From: Agathobaculum massiliense
GTDB taxonomy: Bacteria; Bacillota; Clostridia; Oscillospirales; Butyricicoccaceae
NCBI RefSeq assembly: GCF_900291975.1
Contig: NZ_OMPN01000001.1
Location: 1-64,000, forward strand
Length of the DNA: 64,000 nucleotides
Direction: 5' to 3'
The translations under genes and the position numbers were made by a program. Below are positions 17,536 to 26,170 of the stretch, in pieces. Position 1 is the first letter of the stretch. Each line of letters begins with the position of its first letter. The notes beneath the pieces are model-generated. The model was given only the letters and a program-made list of their open reading frames with translations, searched no databases and was not told where the DNA came from.

Positions 17536-20500
17536 ATGGCAAGTTTACGGGACACCGTAAAGGACTATCAAGAAGAATTAAGGGACGGTATCGCTTGGGT
17601 GGCGTTTTGGAAAACGGGACGTTCTTGGAACGCTGAATATTTCCACCTTGGAATGGGCGACTACCTCTACCCGGAGGACAGAAGCCGCATGGAAGAAATC
17701 AAGCAGGCTGACCCCGCCGCCGTTGTGGTAAACGGCTATTATTCCGGCTATCTTGGCGAGGATATGAGCCTTGACGAACTGACCGCCGGGGTGCGCCGCC
17801 ACTATGAAAACGGATATAGCAATATCGGGGAATTTATCGAAGCCCACGACGACAGGCTGCCGCCGGAGCTTATCGAGGAAGCAAGAGCCGCCGCCCACGC
17901 TGCGGGGCTTCCTTTCTCTGAAAAAGCCTACCGGGACGGCGAAGAACCCGACCCCTATCTATTTGACGGGAGCATGAGCATGGAGGATTACGAACTTATG
18001 CACCGCATGATTGAAAACGAAAGGAGTGAACGCATGGCAGAAACGATTTTAAGCGGGTATCTTTCTAATCTTGGAAAGTACACCGAGGGCAGACCTGCGG
18101 GCGAATGGGTATCATTCCCCACGACTGCCGAGCATTTGAAAGAAGTCTTTGACCGTATCGGGATAGACGGCAAAAACTACGGGGAGCTGCACATCACAGA
18201 ATACCAGTCCTCTATTGCGGGACTGGCAGGGAAATTGACCGAGCTTGAAAGCCTTGACGAGCTGAACTATTTGAGCGAACTTTTGAAAATGCAGTTTGAC
18301 GACGACCGGGAAAAATTTGTCGCAGCTATGGCATACGGCGACCATACAAGGGACTTGCAGGACATTATCAACCTTGCACAAAACCTTGATTGTTACTGGC
18401 TTTATCCGTCCGTACAGAGTGAGGAAGATTACGGGCATTATCTGATTGAGGAACTGGACGAGTTGGAGCTGCCCGAAGGAGCAAAAAAATATTTCATGTA
18501 TGAGGAATACGGGCGGGACGCTGCTATCAATGACGGGGGCAGATTTACCGAGCAGGGCTATATCTACAATAACCGCAACACCTTTACACAGTGGTACGAC
18601 GGGCGCGACGTGCCGGAGGAATACCGGGTAACGCCGCAGCCGCCAGTACAGGAAAAGGAACAGGCAGACCTTGACGTTGCCGTAACCATACAAACCGCCG
18701 CCACAGAGCAGCCCCCGGTTCTCCCGATTATCCTATCTTCTGAAAAGCCCGCCGACAAAATGAAAGAGATTACCGACCGACTGGAACAAGGGATTTTAGG
18801 ACTGTATGAAAGCGACCGTTACGCCGACTATCTGCGTACTATGTCAAAATTCCATGATTACAGCCTTAACAATACAATCCTTATCGCCATGCAGGGCGGC
18901 AACCTTGTGAAAGGCTATAAACAGTGGGAAAAGGAATTTGACCGCCATGTAAAGCCCGGAGAAAAAGCTATCAAGATACTTGCACCGTCCCCGTTTACCG
19001 TTAAGAAACAAGTGGAAAAAATCGACCCGGACACCCAAAAGCCTGTTTTCGATAAGGACGGGAAACCTGTTACCGAAGAAAAAGAAATCAAGATACCCGC
19101 TTTTCGTGTAGTATCTGTCTTTGATATTTCACAGACCGAGGGAAAGGAGCTTCCTGCCCTTACCTATGAGCTGACGGGCAACGTGGAACAATACAAGGAT
19201 TTTTTCGCTGCCCTTGAAAAGACTTCCCCGTTTGCTATGGGATTTGAAGCACTAAGCGGCGGCGTAAAAGGACGCTGCAATTATGAGGAAAAGCGTATCT
19301 TCATCAACGAGGGTATGGACGAATTGCAGAATATCAAGACCGCAATCCATGAAATCGCCCACGCCACGCTGCATGATACCGCCCTTGCTATGCCGGAACG
19401 CCCCGACCGCCGCACCCGCGAGGTACAGGCAGAAAGCGTCGCCTATGCTGTCTGCCAACATTACGGGCTTGATACGTCGGACTATTCTTTTGGATATATC
19501 GCCGGGTGGATCAGCGGAAAAGAACTTGCAGAACTGAAAGGCTCTCTTGAAACAATCCGCAGCACCGCCGCGAAGCTGATTGATACCATAGACGGGCATT
19601 TTGCAGAAATCCAAAAGGCACAGGATAAAGAACAGACCACCGAACAGGCACAGCCCGCACAGGAAGCTACCAAACAGCCCGAAGCAGAAACAGCCGCGCC
19701 GGAGCTTTCCGAAGAAACAACCCCGGTACAGGAAAAAGAAGCACAGACCGAGCCGGAAGCTGATACAGGCGTAAGCAGCGAAACACCGCAGACCACACAG
19801 CCGGAACAGGTAGCCCCCGTCGCCCCTTATTACACTATCAATGAAGCTGCCGCCAAACGTGCAAAGGATATGAACAGCTTTTCCGATTATAAGCAAGGCA
19901 GCGCGACGGCTGAATACAGGCATTACGTTGATGAAGCCGTACAGCTTGCAGAAAGGCAGAAACAGCGGGTAGACCCGATGTACCATGAGAAAATCGACAG
20001 CCTGCTTGATACCTACGCCCGGAAATTGGCGGCGAACATGAACAAAGGCTATGAGATTGACGCTCGTGTTCCCTCTATCCTGATTGCGGGCGGCTCTAAC
20101 TTTCCCACAAGGAAGAAAGAAAAGCAGAACGCAGCCCGCGACAGCAATTACCGTGAATGGCAGGACATACAAGGGCTTCTTGATAAAATCCGCAGTACCG
20201 GCATGGGCGGTATCAGTGCAGACGACCCGCAGGCAGTACAGAAGTTAGAAAAGAAACTGGAAAGCCTTGAAAAATCACAGGAAACCATGAAAGCCGTAAA
20301 CGCTTATTACCGTAAGCATAAGACCCTTGACGGCTGCCCGCATTTACCGCCGGAGGAACTGGAAAAACTGAAAGCGGACATGGCGAGCAGTTGGCATTTG
20401 GAGGACAAGCCCTTTGCGACTTGGGCGTTATCCAACAACAGCGCAGAAATCCGGCGTGTAAAAGACCGTATCAAATCCCTTTCACAGCAAAAAGAAATTG

Positions 20501-21420
20501 GTTTTGTCGGTTGGGAATTTGACGGCGGCAAGGTGGAAGCAAACACCGAAGCGAACCGACTGCAAATCTTCTTTGAGGATAAGCCGGACGAAGCCACGCG
20601 GGAAGCCTTAAAAAGTAATGGCTTCCGTTGGTCGCCAAAAGCAGGGGCATGGCAGCGGCAGCTTACCAGTAACGCTTACTATGCGGCTGATTATGTGAAA
20701 GCGATTGCACCCCTTACCGGGGAAAAGCCGACCGAGTTACAGCGGGCGCATATCCGGCAGCAAAAGGTAGCTGCACAGGAACAACCTGCACAGGGGCAGC
20801 CGGAACAGGAAGCCCCACAGCACAAAGACACCTTTTCCATTTATCAGATAAAAGGCGGGGACGAAACAAGAGATTTGCGCTTTGAACCTTACGACCGTCT
20901 GACTGCCACAGGACACCGGGTAGACCCGAAAAACTATGCGCTTGTCTATTCCGCAGAGCTTACGCCGGGGACTTCCCTTGAAGATATTTACACCCGCTTC
21001 AATATCGACCACCCGAAAGATTTTAAGGGACACAGCCTTTCCGTTTCCGACGTGGTGGTGCTTCATCAGAACGGGCAGGACACCGCCCACTATGTAGACA
21101 GCTTTGGTTATAAGGACGTACCGGAATTTTTGCAGCCGGAAAACTATCTAAAAACTGCCGAGCAGACCACCGAGCAAAACTACAACATGATTGACGGGCA
21201 GATAAACAACACCCCGACCGCTGCGGAACTGGAGGAAAAGGCAAAAGCCGGGGAACAGATTTCCCTTGTAGAATACGCCAAAGCATTGAAAACCGATAAG
21301 GAACGCGGCAAGTCTGCCAAACAGGAAAAGCCCTCTATCCGGGCGCAGCTTAAAGCAGCGAAAGAACAGACACCGAAGAAACAGGCAAAACAGAAAACAC
21401 AGGATTTGGAAAGGAGCTGA
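17536..21420 (+). CDS. Giant anti-restriction protein: ArdA + ArdC + YodL + DUF4316-like domains
   Basis: A 1,294-residue cytoplasmic protein. Residues 1-165 are an uncharacterised acidic domain. About 170-375 is ArdA-like (GYLSNLGKYTEGRPAGEW; YGELHITEYQ), a DNA mimic that blocks type I restriction enzymes. About 405-545 is an ArdC-type ssDNA-binding domain (LRTMSKFHDYSLNNTILIAM). Residues 600-680 hold the zinc metallopeptidase motif HEIAHATLHD. Residues 780-1080 are helical. About 1097-1170 is YodL-like, and the tail resembles DUF4316. ATG 17536 follows AAAGGAGG. There is a second SD (AAAGGAG, 18019-18025) eight bases before an in-frame ATG at 18034, exactly at the ArdA start, so a shorter ArdA-led product is likely. 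It probably protects entering DNA. Confidence 0.82.
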   Translation: MASLRDTVKDYQEELRDGIAWVAFWKTGRSWNAEYFHLGMGDYLYPEDRSRMEEIKQADPAAVVVNGYYSGYLGEDMSLDELTAGVRRHYENGYSNIGEFIEAHDDRLPPELIEEARAAAHAAGLPFSEKAYRDGEEPDPYLFDGSMSMEDYELMHRMIENERSERMAETILSGYLSNLGKYTEGRPAGEWVSFPTTAEHLKEVFDRIGIDGKNYGELHITEYQSSIAGLAGKLTELESLDELNYLSELLKMQFDDDREKFVAAMAYGDHTRDLQDIINLAQNLDCYWLYPSVQSEEDYGHYLIEELDELELPEGAKKYFMYEEYGRDAAINDGGRFTEQGYIYNNRNTFTQWYDGRDVPEEYRVTPQPPVQEKEQADLDVAVTIQTAATEQPPVLPIILSSEKPADKMKEITDRLEQGILGLYESDRYADYLRTMSKFHDYSLNNTILIAMQGGNLVKGYKQWEKEFDRHVKPGEKAIKILAPSPFTVKKQVEKIDPDTQKPVFDKDGKPVTEEKEIKIPAFRVVSVFDISQTEGKELPALTYELTGNVEQYKDFFAALEKTSPFAMGFEALSGGVKGRCNYEEKRIFINEGMDELQNIKTAIHEIAHATLHDTALAMPERPDRRTREVQAESVAYAVCQHYGLDTSDYSFGYIAGWISGKELAELKGSLETIRSTAAKLIDTIDGHFAEIQKAQDKEQTTEQAQPAQEATKQPEAETAAPELSEETTPVQEKEAQTEPEADTGVSSETPQTTQPEQVAPVAPYYTINEAAAKRAKDMNSFSDYKQGSATAEYRHYVDEAVQLAERQKQRVDPMYHEKIDSLLDTYARKLAANMNKGYEIDARVPSILIAGGSNFPTRKKEKQNAARDSNYREWQDIQGLLDKIRSTGMGGISADDPQAVQKLEKKLESLEKSQETMKAVNAYYRKHKTLDGCPHLPPEELEKLKADMASSWHLEDKPFATWALSNNSAEIRRVKDRIKSLSQQKEIGFVGWEFDGGKVEANTEANRLQIFFEDKPDEATREALKSNGFRWSPKAGAWQRQLTSNAYYAADYVKAIAPLTGEKPTELQRAHIRQQKVAAQEQPAQGQPEQEAPQHKDTFSIYQIKGGDETRDLRFEPYDRLTATGHRVDPKNYALVYSAELTPGTSLEDIYTRFNIDHPKDFKGHSLSVSDVVVLHQNGQDTAHYVDSFGYKDVPEFLQPENYLKTAEQTTEQNYNMIDGQINNTPTAAELEEKAKAGEQISLVEYAKALKTDKERGKSAKQEKPSIRAQLKAAKEQTPKKQAKQKTQDLERS

Positions 21421-21423
21421 CCT

Positions 21424-22368
21424 ATGAAGTTACAAAAATTTGAAAATGTGGACGTTATCGCTTCCCTTGAAGCCATAATGAAACAGAATACCGCTTTTTA
21501 TCAGAGCGATTTTGACATAGACAAACAGATTTTGCAGAAAGCGGCGGGAAGCCCTATCCCGGAGGACAGACGGCTTTTGTGGTTTTCCCGTCCGTCCGGG
21601 ACGTGCTGCTTCCGGGAACGGGACGTTTTTCTAAAGGACACAAGGCAGCATAATACATGGCGGTTTTATGGGGAACAGACCTGCGATACTATCCTTGCCT
21701 ATGCGGTGGAACTGACAGGCAGAGAGCAGGGAAAAATCAAAGGCAACCTTTATGAACTGAATTATCCGCAGCATTTCCGGGAAGTAATCGAAAAATCCAT
21801 ACCCGCCGACAACTACACGCTGATTTATGAGCATGGGGAGCTGACAAAGCCTGCCGGACAATATTTTGACGGGGACACTGACCCGCAGCTTGGAAAGTTT
21901 ATACGTTTTGAAGCACAGCCAAACAACCCGGAAGCCTTGAAAATCCTTTTAGGGGAACAGAAGAAAAACCGAACACCACATACGCAGGGGGATTTTCAGT
22001 TACATATCGCCGCCCTGCATGACAGACGGATTGAAGCAGAAGCCCGCCGGATTGTGGAAAATGTAAAAGGGCTTGGAGAACCGGACAGCCCCGAAAAGAC
22101 CCATTGTGCGGTAGAACTTTCTCCCTACTTTGTTCCACTGGCAACGGATAAGGATATGGAACGGCTGCTTTCCATGCTCCCTTACAACAGCCTTTCCTTT
22201 TCTACGTTGGAGGGCAGGCATGGCGTTTATGCGCTGATAGATAAAAGCGAGAGGAATAAAGAGATGAAACAGTCCCGTCCCTCTGTCCGGGCGCAGTTAC
22301 AAACAGAAAAATCCCCAAAAGTCCCGAAAAAGACAGCAAAAACAAAACATCACGAATTGGAGGTATGA
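21424..22368 (+). CDS. Conjugative-element protein of unknown function
   Basis: A 314-residue soluble protein with no motif I can name. It contains WFSRPSGTCCFRERDVF, and its C-terminus (SRPSVRAQLQTEKSPK...) closely resembles the tail of the preceding anti-restriction protein (KPSIRAQLKAAKEQTPK...), a shared basic docking-like tail. SD AAAGGAGCTG lies upstream and the gap to the previous stop is three bases, so it belongs to the same operon. It may be a DUF4316-type or defence-avoidance accessory protein; this is inference. Confidence 0.6.
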   Translation: MKLQKFENVDVIASLEAIMKQNTAFYQSDFDIDKQILQKAAGSPIPEDRRLLWFSRPSGTCCFRERDVFLKDTRQHNTWRFYGEQTCDTILAYAVELTGREQGKIKGNLYELNYPQHFREVIEKSIPADNYTLIYEHGELTKPAGQYFDGDTDPQLGKFIRFEAQPNNPEALKILLGEQKKNRTPHTQGDFQLHIAALHDRRIEAEARRIVENVKGLGEPDSPEKTHCAVELSPYFVPLATDKDMERLLSMLPYNSLSFSTLEGRHGVYALIDKSERNKEMKQSRPSVRAQLQTEKSPKVPKKTAKTKHHELEV

Positions 22369-22577
22369 GCATGATTAGACTGACCGTTGAAGAAATGAAC
22401 CTGTTGAGTATTTACCATGAGGGAAGCAAAGCACAGCTTATGGAAAATATGACGGCTGCGCTGCCGTTCATGGACGAGGATATGCGCCCCTTTGCAGAAC
22501 GCACCTTACAGAAAATTTCCCCACTAACAGAAAACGAGTATGCGGAGCTTGCCATTTTCGCCGCTGATGAGGTATGA
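22365..22577 (+). CDS. Transposon-transfer assisting protein (TTRAP family)
   Basis: A 70-residue helical protein: RLTVEEMNLLSIY, then MDEDMRPFAERTLQKISPLT and an acidic C-terminus. This is the TTRAP pattern of Tn1549-type ICEs. The ATG overlaps the preceding stop (ATGA), and its own stop overlaps the next ATG. The molecular role is unknown. Confidence 0.8.
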   Translation: MSMIRLTVEEMNLLSIYHEGSKAQLMENMTAALPFMDEDMRPFAERTLQKISPLTENEYAELAIFAADEV

Positions 22578-22939
22578 CCGGGGGTAAGCGGCTCACGCCG
22601 CCACAGAGCCGGAAAGTCAACAGCCTTGTAAAAAAGGAGTGCTGCAACTGCGAGCGCGGACACTGTATCTTACTGGACGACGGGGAGGAATGTGTCTGCC
22701 CGCAGCTTATTTCCTGTTCGCTTTTATGCAAGTGGTTTCAGATTGCCGTACTTCCTCTTGATAAGCTGCTGTATGCAGAGCTTTTCAAAACCGAGGACAA
22801 AAAGCGTTGTACCGAGTGCGGCACATTTTTTGTATCAAAATCAAATAGCGTCAAATACTGCCCGGATTGCCGGAAACGCATTACCCGCAGACAGGCAGCG
22901 GAGCGCATGAGGAAACGACGTGCGGCGGTTACGCAATAA
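22574..22939 (+). CDS. Cysteine-rich VLP domain protein
   Basis: A 121-residue protein with two cysteine clusters: CCNCERGHCILLDDGEECVC near residues 23-42 and CTECGTFFVSKSNSVKYCPDC near 80-100, a zinc-ribbon arrangement, followed by a basic C-terminus (RRQAAERMRKRRA). This matches the cysteine-rich VLP family located at the end of the transfer operon in CTn elements. It probably binds metal and nucleic acid, but its role is unknown. A strong terminator (23061-23110) closes the operon. Confidence 0.82.
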   Translation: MTGGKRLTPPQSRKVNSLVKKECCNCERGHCILLDDGEECVCPQLISCSLLCKWFQIAVLPLDKLLYAELFKTEDKKRCTECGTFFVSKSNSVKYCPDCRKRITRRQAAERMRKRRAAVTQ

Positions 22940-23060
22940 GGGCGAAAAAAGCCTTGATTTACAGGGCATAAACGGCGTGAAACTGGCATAGGCGATACGG
23001 AATACCTTTTCCCTTGAAATCAGGGTTCTACTGCGTAACAATTTAAAATCAGTACCTATA

Positions 23061-23110
23061 AAAGAACAGGGTGCGGGAGGTCATTACTGGCTTCCTGCGC
23101 CCTGTTCTTT
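23061..23110. terminator. Bidirectional terminator between convergent ICE operons
   Basis: A 20-bp stem with three wobble pairs (23061-23080 with 23091-23110) encloses a ten-base loop. It has A-rich and T-rich flanks on both sides, so it can end the rightward transfer operon and the leftward mobilization operon. Confidence 0.8.
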
Positions 23111-23473
23111 TTGTGTCTGACTGTCTTTATCCTGCATTTCCGGTTTCGGCTGTAATTCTTTTTCTATCCGGTTCCGGTAATGGGTTTTCCTGCGGTAAAA
23201 ATATTTTGTTACTTCCTGTTCCGGCAGCCATATCCCCGCAGCTTCTATCCGTTCCATAACAGCGGCAACGATTTCCCGGTTGTTGCGTTTATGCGGCTCC
23301 TGTCCCTTTTCTATCCAAAGGCGGCGGTATTCTTCATAAAGCCATGTACTGATAGTTTCTTTTTGCCGTTGTTTCAAATGTCGAAACTGCTTATCTGTCC
23401 GCAGCAGCTTCCCGTCTACCTTTTTATGATTTTTTGTCCCGATTTCTTTTTTCCTCTCTTTCCATTTCTTCAA
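23084..23473 (-). CDS. Hypothetical basic protein of mobilization region
   Basis: A 129-residue, very basic protein rich in Lys, Arg and Gln (RTDKQFRHLKQRQKETISTW; EAAGIWLPEQEVTKYFYRRK). It may bind DNA. The ATG lies inside the preceding HTH gene, a 50-bp overlap on the same strand, so the two are probably coupled. The stop lies in the terminator loop. No known family recognised. Confidence 0.55.
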   Translation of the reverse strand: MKKWKERKKEIGTKNHKKVDGKLLRTDKQFRHLKQRQKETISTWLYEEYRRLWIEKGQEPHKRNNREIVAAVMERIEAAGIWLPEQEVTKYFYRRKTHYRNRIEKELQPKPEMQDKDSQTQKEQGAGSQ

Positions 23474-23693
23474 GGGGAAATTGGGGGAGGGCTTCTATCA
23501 GCTTCATTGTGATATACTGGCGCATATCTTCATCAATTTCCAGTTTGAATGTTCCGTCCGGTTGACGTTTCTTTACAGTTGCCTGCCTGTCGATTTCGTC
23601 CTTGTAGCACATAAGCACCTTTTCCACCGCCCATGTTTCTCCGGTAACGGCGGCGCGTATGGTTTCATAATCGGGTATCGTTTGGTCTGCCAT
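23424..23693 (-). CDS. Conjugative-transposon HTH protein (HTH_16-like)
   Basis: An 89-residue protein with the pattern of the helix-turn-helix domain found in conjugative transposons: YETIRAAVTGETWAVEKVLMCYKDEIDRQA, then IDEDMRQYITMKLIEALPQF. Such proteins resemble the sigma-region-2-like regulators of Tn916-type elements. It lies downstream of the relaxase gene on the same strand and overlaps the next gene. Confidence 0.72.
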   Translation of the reverse strand: MADQTIPDYETIRAAVTGETWAVEKVLMCYKDEIDRQATVKKRQPDGTFKLEIDEDMRQYITMKLIEALPQFPLEEMEREEKRNRDKKS

Positions 23694-23753
23694 GTTTTCA
23701 CGCTCCTGTCTATATTGGAATACCTTTATCCTACCACGCTTTTATAGATATTT

Positions 23754-25103
23754 CTACTGTAAGCGTTCGGTTTCCCTGCCCCGTTCCGGTTCTTTTTCCA
23801 GTCTTAAAATACTGTCTATGTTCTGTTTGATAACGTCGTATTCCTTGACCTGTTTTTTCAACTTGCCATAATCAGTGTAAAGGGCTTCTTTCTGCGCTTG
23901 GAGCTTCCCGTATTCTTCCTGCATGGCGGCAAGATTGGGGAGCTTGGTAACACCCGCCGCTTTCAATGCCTTTGCCGCCGCTTCATGGAGTATCAGACTG
24001 CTTTCCTGCTTTGCCCGGTATGTGTCCTTATCCTTTGCCCTGCGGTATGCTTCATAGACGTTTTTTGTTTTTTGGTAGGTGGTAACGTGCTTCATCAGCA
24101 CCGCCATATCTGCAAGACGCTTCTCCACACCCTTTAATGCGTCTGCTGTCTTTTCATTTTCCGCATTTACGTCCTCAATCCGACTGACTAAATCTGCATA
24201 CTGCTCAATCTTATGTTCCGTCAAGAAATTCATAGTCTTTGCAACCAGTTTCAGATTATGGATTTTCGCCCACTGTTCATAGCCCCGGCTCTCTTGTGCC
24301 TTGATACTGTTTTCAATGTCGATAAGCAGCGATACGCCGCGCTGCTCTTCGGGAGCTTTCGCCGCCTTTGTGCGCTTGCCTGCAATCCGTTCTTTGATTG
24401 CTTCCTCTGTATAGTCTGCACCGAGGGTTTTTAAGCGGGTAAACCGTTCCTGTCCGGGAGCGCGGCAGGAGATATATTTTCCCGTCTTTATCTCATAGCC
24501 CGCTGCCTGTAACCGCTGCAACAATTCTTCAAAACTTGCTACTTGGGGAATAAGCGTATCAACGGCAATTTTCAGCTTGCCTTTCCAACTTGTTCCCGTC
24601 TTTTCCGCTTGATATTCCGCATAGCTCTTTCCCTTGCTGCCTTTGCCCGGAACGACGACGGACAGCCCGTTTTCCCGACACAGCTTATCGCTCATATTCC
24701 GTATGCCGTAGTAGCTGCGCTTATTGGAATTGTACTTATGGTAGTCAACAAAGTTGACCGCGCAAAAAATGATGTGGTTATGGACATGCCCCTTGTCTAT
24801 GTGGGTAGTTAGGACGTATTCGTGCTGTCCCTTTGTTGTTGCATCGGCAAGCTGCTTTCCGATTGCATGGGCTTTCTCACAGTCCACCTCTCCCGGTTCA
24901 AACGATTGTATCAGATGAAAGGCTAAGTTGTTCCCTTTCTGCCGAGCCTGCGACAAAGTATATTCAAACTCAATATCTGCCGTTTCATAGCTGCACCCAA
25001 AGGAGGACACAAGCGTTTTCCCGTCTGTCTTATCCGGGTTTTGGATATAATCAAGGGCTTTGCTCAACGTGCTTTTAATAGGCTTAATCTTTGTAACCGC
25101 CAT
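23754..25103 (-). CDS. Relaxase/mobilization nuclease (MOBP type) of the ICE
   Basis: A 449-residue relaxase that would nick the ICE oriT and attach to the 5' end of the transferred strand. The N-terminal domain has the candidate catalytic Tyr in KALDYIQNP (about residue 18) and the histidine triad HIDKGHVHNHIIFCAVNF (near 112-129). The C-terminal half is coiled coil. It overlaps mobC by 40 bp, as in Tn1549, where the equivalent genes (orf28 and orf29, from memory) act at an adjacent oriT. It ends the leftward mobilization group. Confidence 0.93.
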   Translation of the reverse strand: MAVTKIKPIKSTLSKALDYIQNPDKTDGKTLVSSFGCSYETADIEFEYTLSQARQKGNNLAFHLIQSFEPGEVDCEKAHAIGKQLADATTKGQHEYVLTTHIDKGHVHNHIIFCAVNFVDYHKYNSNKRSYYGIRNMSDKLCRENGLSVVVPGKGSKGKSYAEYQAEKTGTSWKGKLKIAVDTLIPQVASFEELLQRLQAAGYEIKTGKYISCRAPGQERFTRLKTLGADYTEEAIKERIAGKRTKAAKAPEEQRGVSLLIDIENSIKAQESRGYEQWAKIHNLKLVAKTMNFLTEHKIEQYADLVSRIEDVNAENEKTADALKGVEKRLADMAVLMKHVTTYQKTKNVYEAYRRAKDKDTYRAKQESSLILHEAAAKALKAAGVTKLPNLAAMQEEYGKLQAQKEALYTDYGKLKKQVKEYDVIKQNIDSILRLEKEPERGRETERLQ

Positions 25104-25393
25104 ATCTCCGCAAGCACCCCCTTTATTTCTTCTATGTCCTCTTGATAGACGCTGCCTGTCGCATTGACACGCTTTGCAATCTGATTGATGTTGACCCCGA
25201 TTTTCTGTATCTCCGCTGTCATGGCTTTTATATCGCTATGGTCTGTCTGAATGATATAGCCGTCAATGGCAATCTTGCGAAGATACGCCGCCATGTTTTG
25301 GGTAGGGACGAGCTTCATTTTCTGCTCAATCAACGCCCGTTCTTCCTCTGTTACATAGAATTTGATTTGTACTTTTCTTTTGCGTCCGTTCAT
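25064..25393 (-). CDS. mobC: MobC-like relaxosome accessory protein
   Basis: A 109-residue DNA-binding accessory protein that helps the relaxase at oriT. The N-terminal ribbon-helix-helix segment is KRKVQIKFYVTEEERALIEQ. The MobC-type C-terminal part is EIQKIGVNINQIAKRVNATG. ATG 25393 has SD AAAGGAG seven to eight bases upstream; longer in-frame starts would run back through the oriT region. Its 3' end overlaps the relaxase start. Confidence 0.9.
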   Translation of the reverse strand: MNGRKRKVQIKFYVTEEERALIEQKMKLVPTQNMAAYLRKIAIDGYIIQTDHSDIKAMTAEIQKIGVNINQIAKRVNATGSVYQEDIEEIKGVLAEIWRLQRLSLLKAR

Positions 25394-25513
25394 GCAATCG
25401 CTCCTTTCCGTTCCGAGGGTTTGGGACACTTCCCAACAAGCAATTTTCAACCGACGCACCGCAGGGCAAGAGGGCGAAAATACGGAAAAGGGTACTCTTT
25501 TCCTATGCTTGCT
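25394..25513 (-). other. Probable ICE origin of transfer (oriT) upstream of mobC
   Basis: The intergenic DNA before mobC holds two inverted-repeat blocks: 25415-25441 (TTGGGA...TCCCAA palindrome) and 25481-25513 (near-perfect 20-bp palindrome around GTAC). Location directly upstream of mobC/relaxase is where oriT was mapped in Tn1549 (from memory). Both blocks recur in inverted orientation at 17388-17486. Confidence 0.68.
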
Positions 25514-25638
25514 AAGAAAGTTTTTCCTCACTTATCACTACAACGGAACTCCCAGTATGCCAAAAAAGAGCAAAAGAAAAACGCTGCAATCTGCAAAGAT
25601 TACAACGCTTCCTAAATCTTATTTAATTTACTGGACAT

Positions 25639-25992
25639 TTATTTGTCCTCTTTTTCGACTTCTGAAATTTCTTTTGCAGTTGCTGTTACAATCCGTATGC
25701 CGTTATCGCTCATATCATCAAGCAGAGCGTCAAGCTGCCGCCGCTTTGTATTTTTTTCGGCAGGCGTATCTAAAAGAAACTGGTCTACGGATATATTGTA
25801 ACGGAGCATAAGCTCAAAAAAGATTTGCAGACTGGGGTGCTGTCCTTTGTTTTCGATATTTGCAAGATAGCGAGGAGAAATATACATTTCATCACTTACC
25901 TGTTTGCGGCTTTCTTTGCGCCCCGTCCGCGCAGCTTTTATAGCTTCTCCAAATGCCTTGAAGTCATATTTTTCTACCGGTCTTTTTGCCAT
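25639..25992 (-). CDS. XRE-family helix-turn-helix regulator
   Basis: A 117-residue protein. The helix-turn-helix is near residues 28-55 (RKQVSDEMYISPRYLANIEN), followed by PSLQIFFELMLRYNISVDQF, typical of XRE/Cro repressors. The C-terminal ~40 residues (KRRQLDALLDDMSDNGIRIV) may dimerise. It is divergent from the lantibiotic-immunity operon across a 178-bp A/T-rich gap and upstream of the mobilization genes, so it could regulate either the ICE or the cargo. Confidence 0.85.
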   Translation of the reverse strand: MAKRPVEKYDFKAFGEAIKAARTGRKESRKQVSDEMYISPRYLANIENKGQHPSLQIFFELMLRYNISVDQFLLDTPAEKNTKRRQLDALLDDMSDNGIRIVTATAKEISEVEKEDK

Positions 25993-26102
25993 ATTTATTC
26001 ACCCAGTTACATTTTACTGTTCCTCTTTCTTCTTGGATATGTTTACACAGTACATATCATTAGCCAAAATATTTCCTATTATGTATTTAAGAAATTCTAT
26101 AT

Positions 26103-26150
26103 TCTTTATGAAATCTTCAAAATTTGCAGTTATCCTTTTAGCATAATCAA
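26103..26150 (+). promoter_or_regulatory. Candidate response-regulator operator and promoter of the immunity operon
   Basis: TCTTTATGAAATCT (26103-26116) followed by a CAAA element and AGCATAAT (-10-like, 26139-26146) lies upstream of the ABC ATPase gene. The same 14 bases recur at 31267-31280, also followed by CAAA and TAGCATA. This suggests a site bound by the cluster's response regulator. Confidence 0.4.
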
Positions 26151-26170
26151 AAGAAAGGACAGTACAAAAT

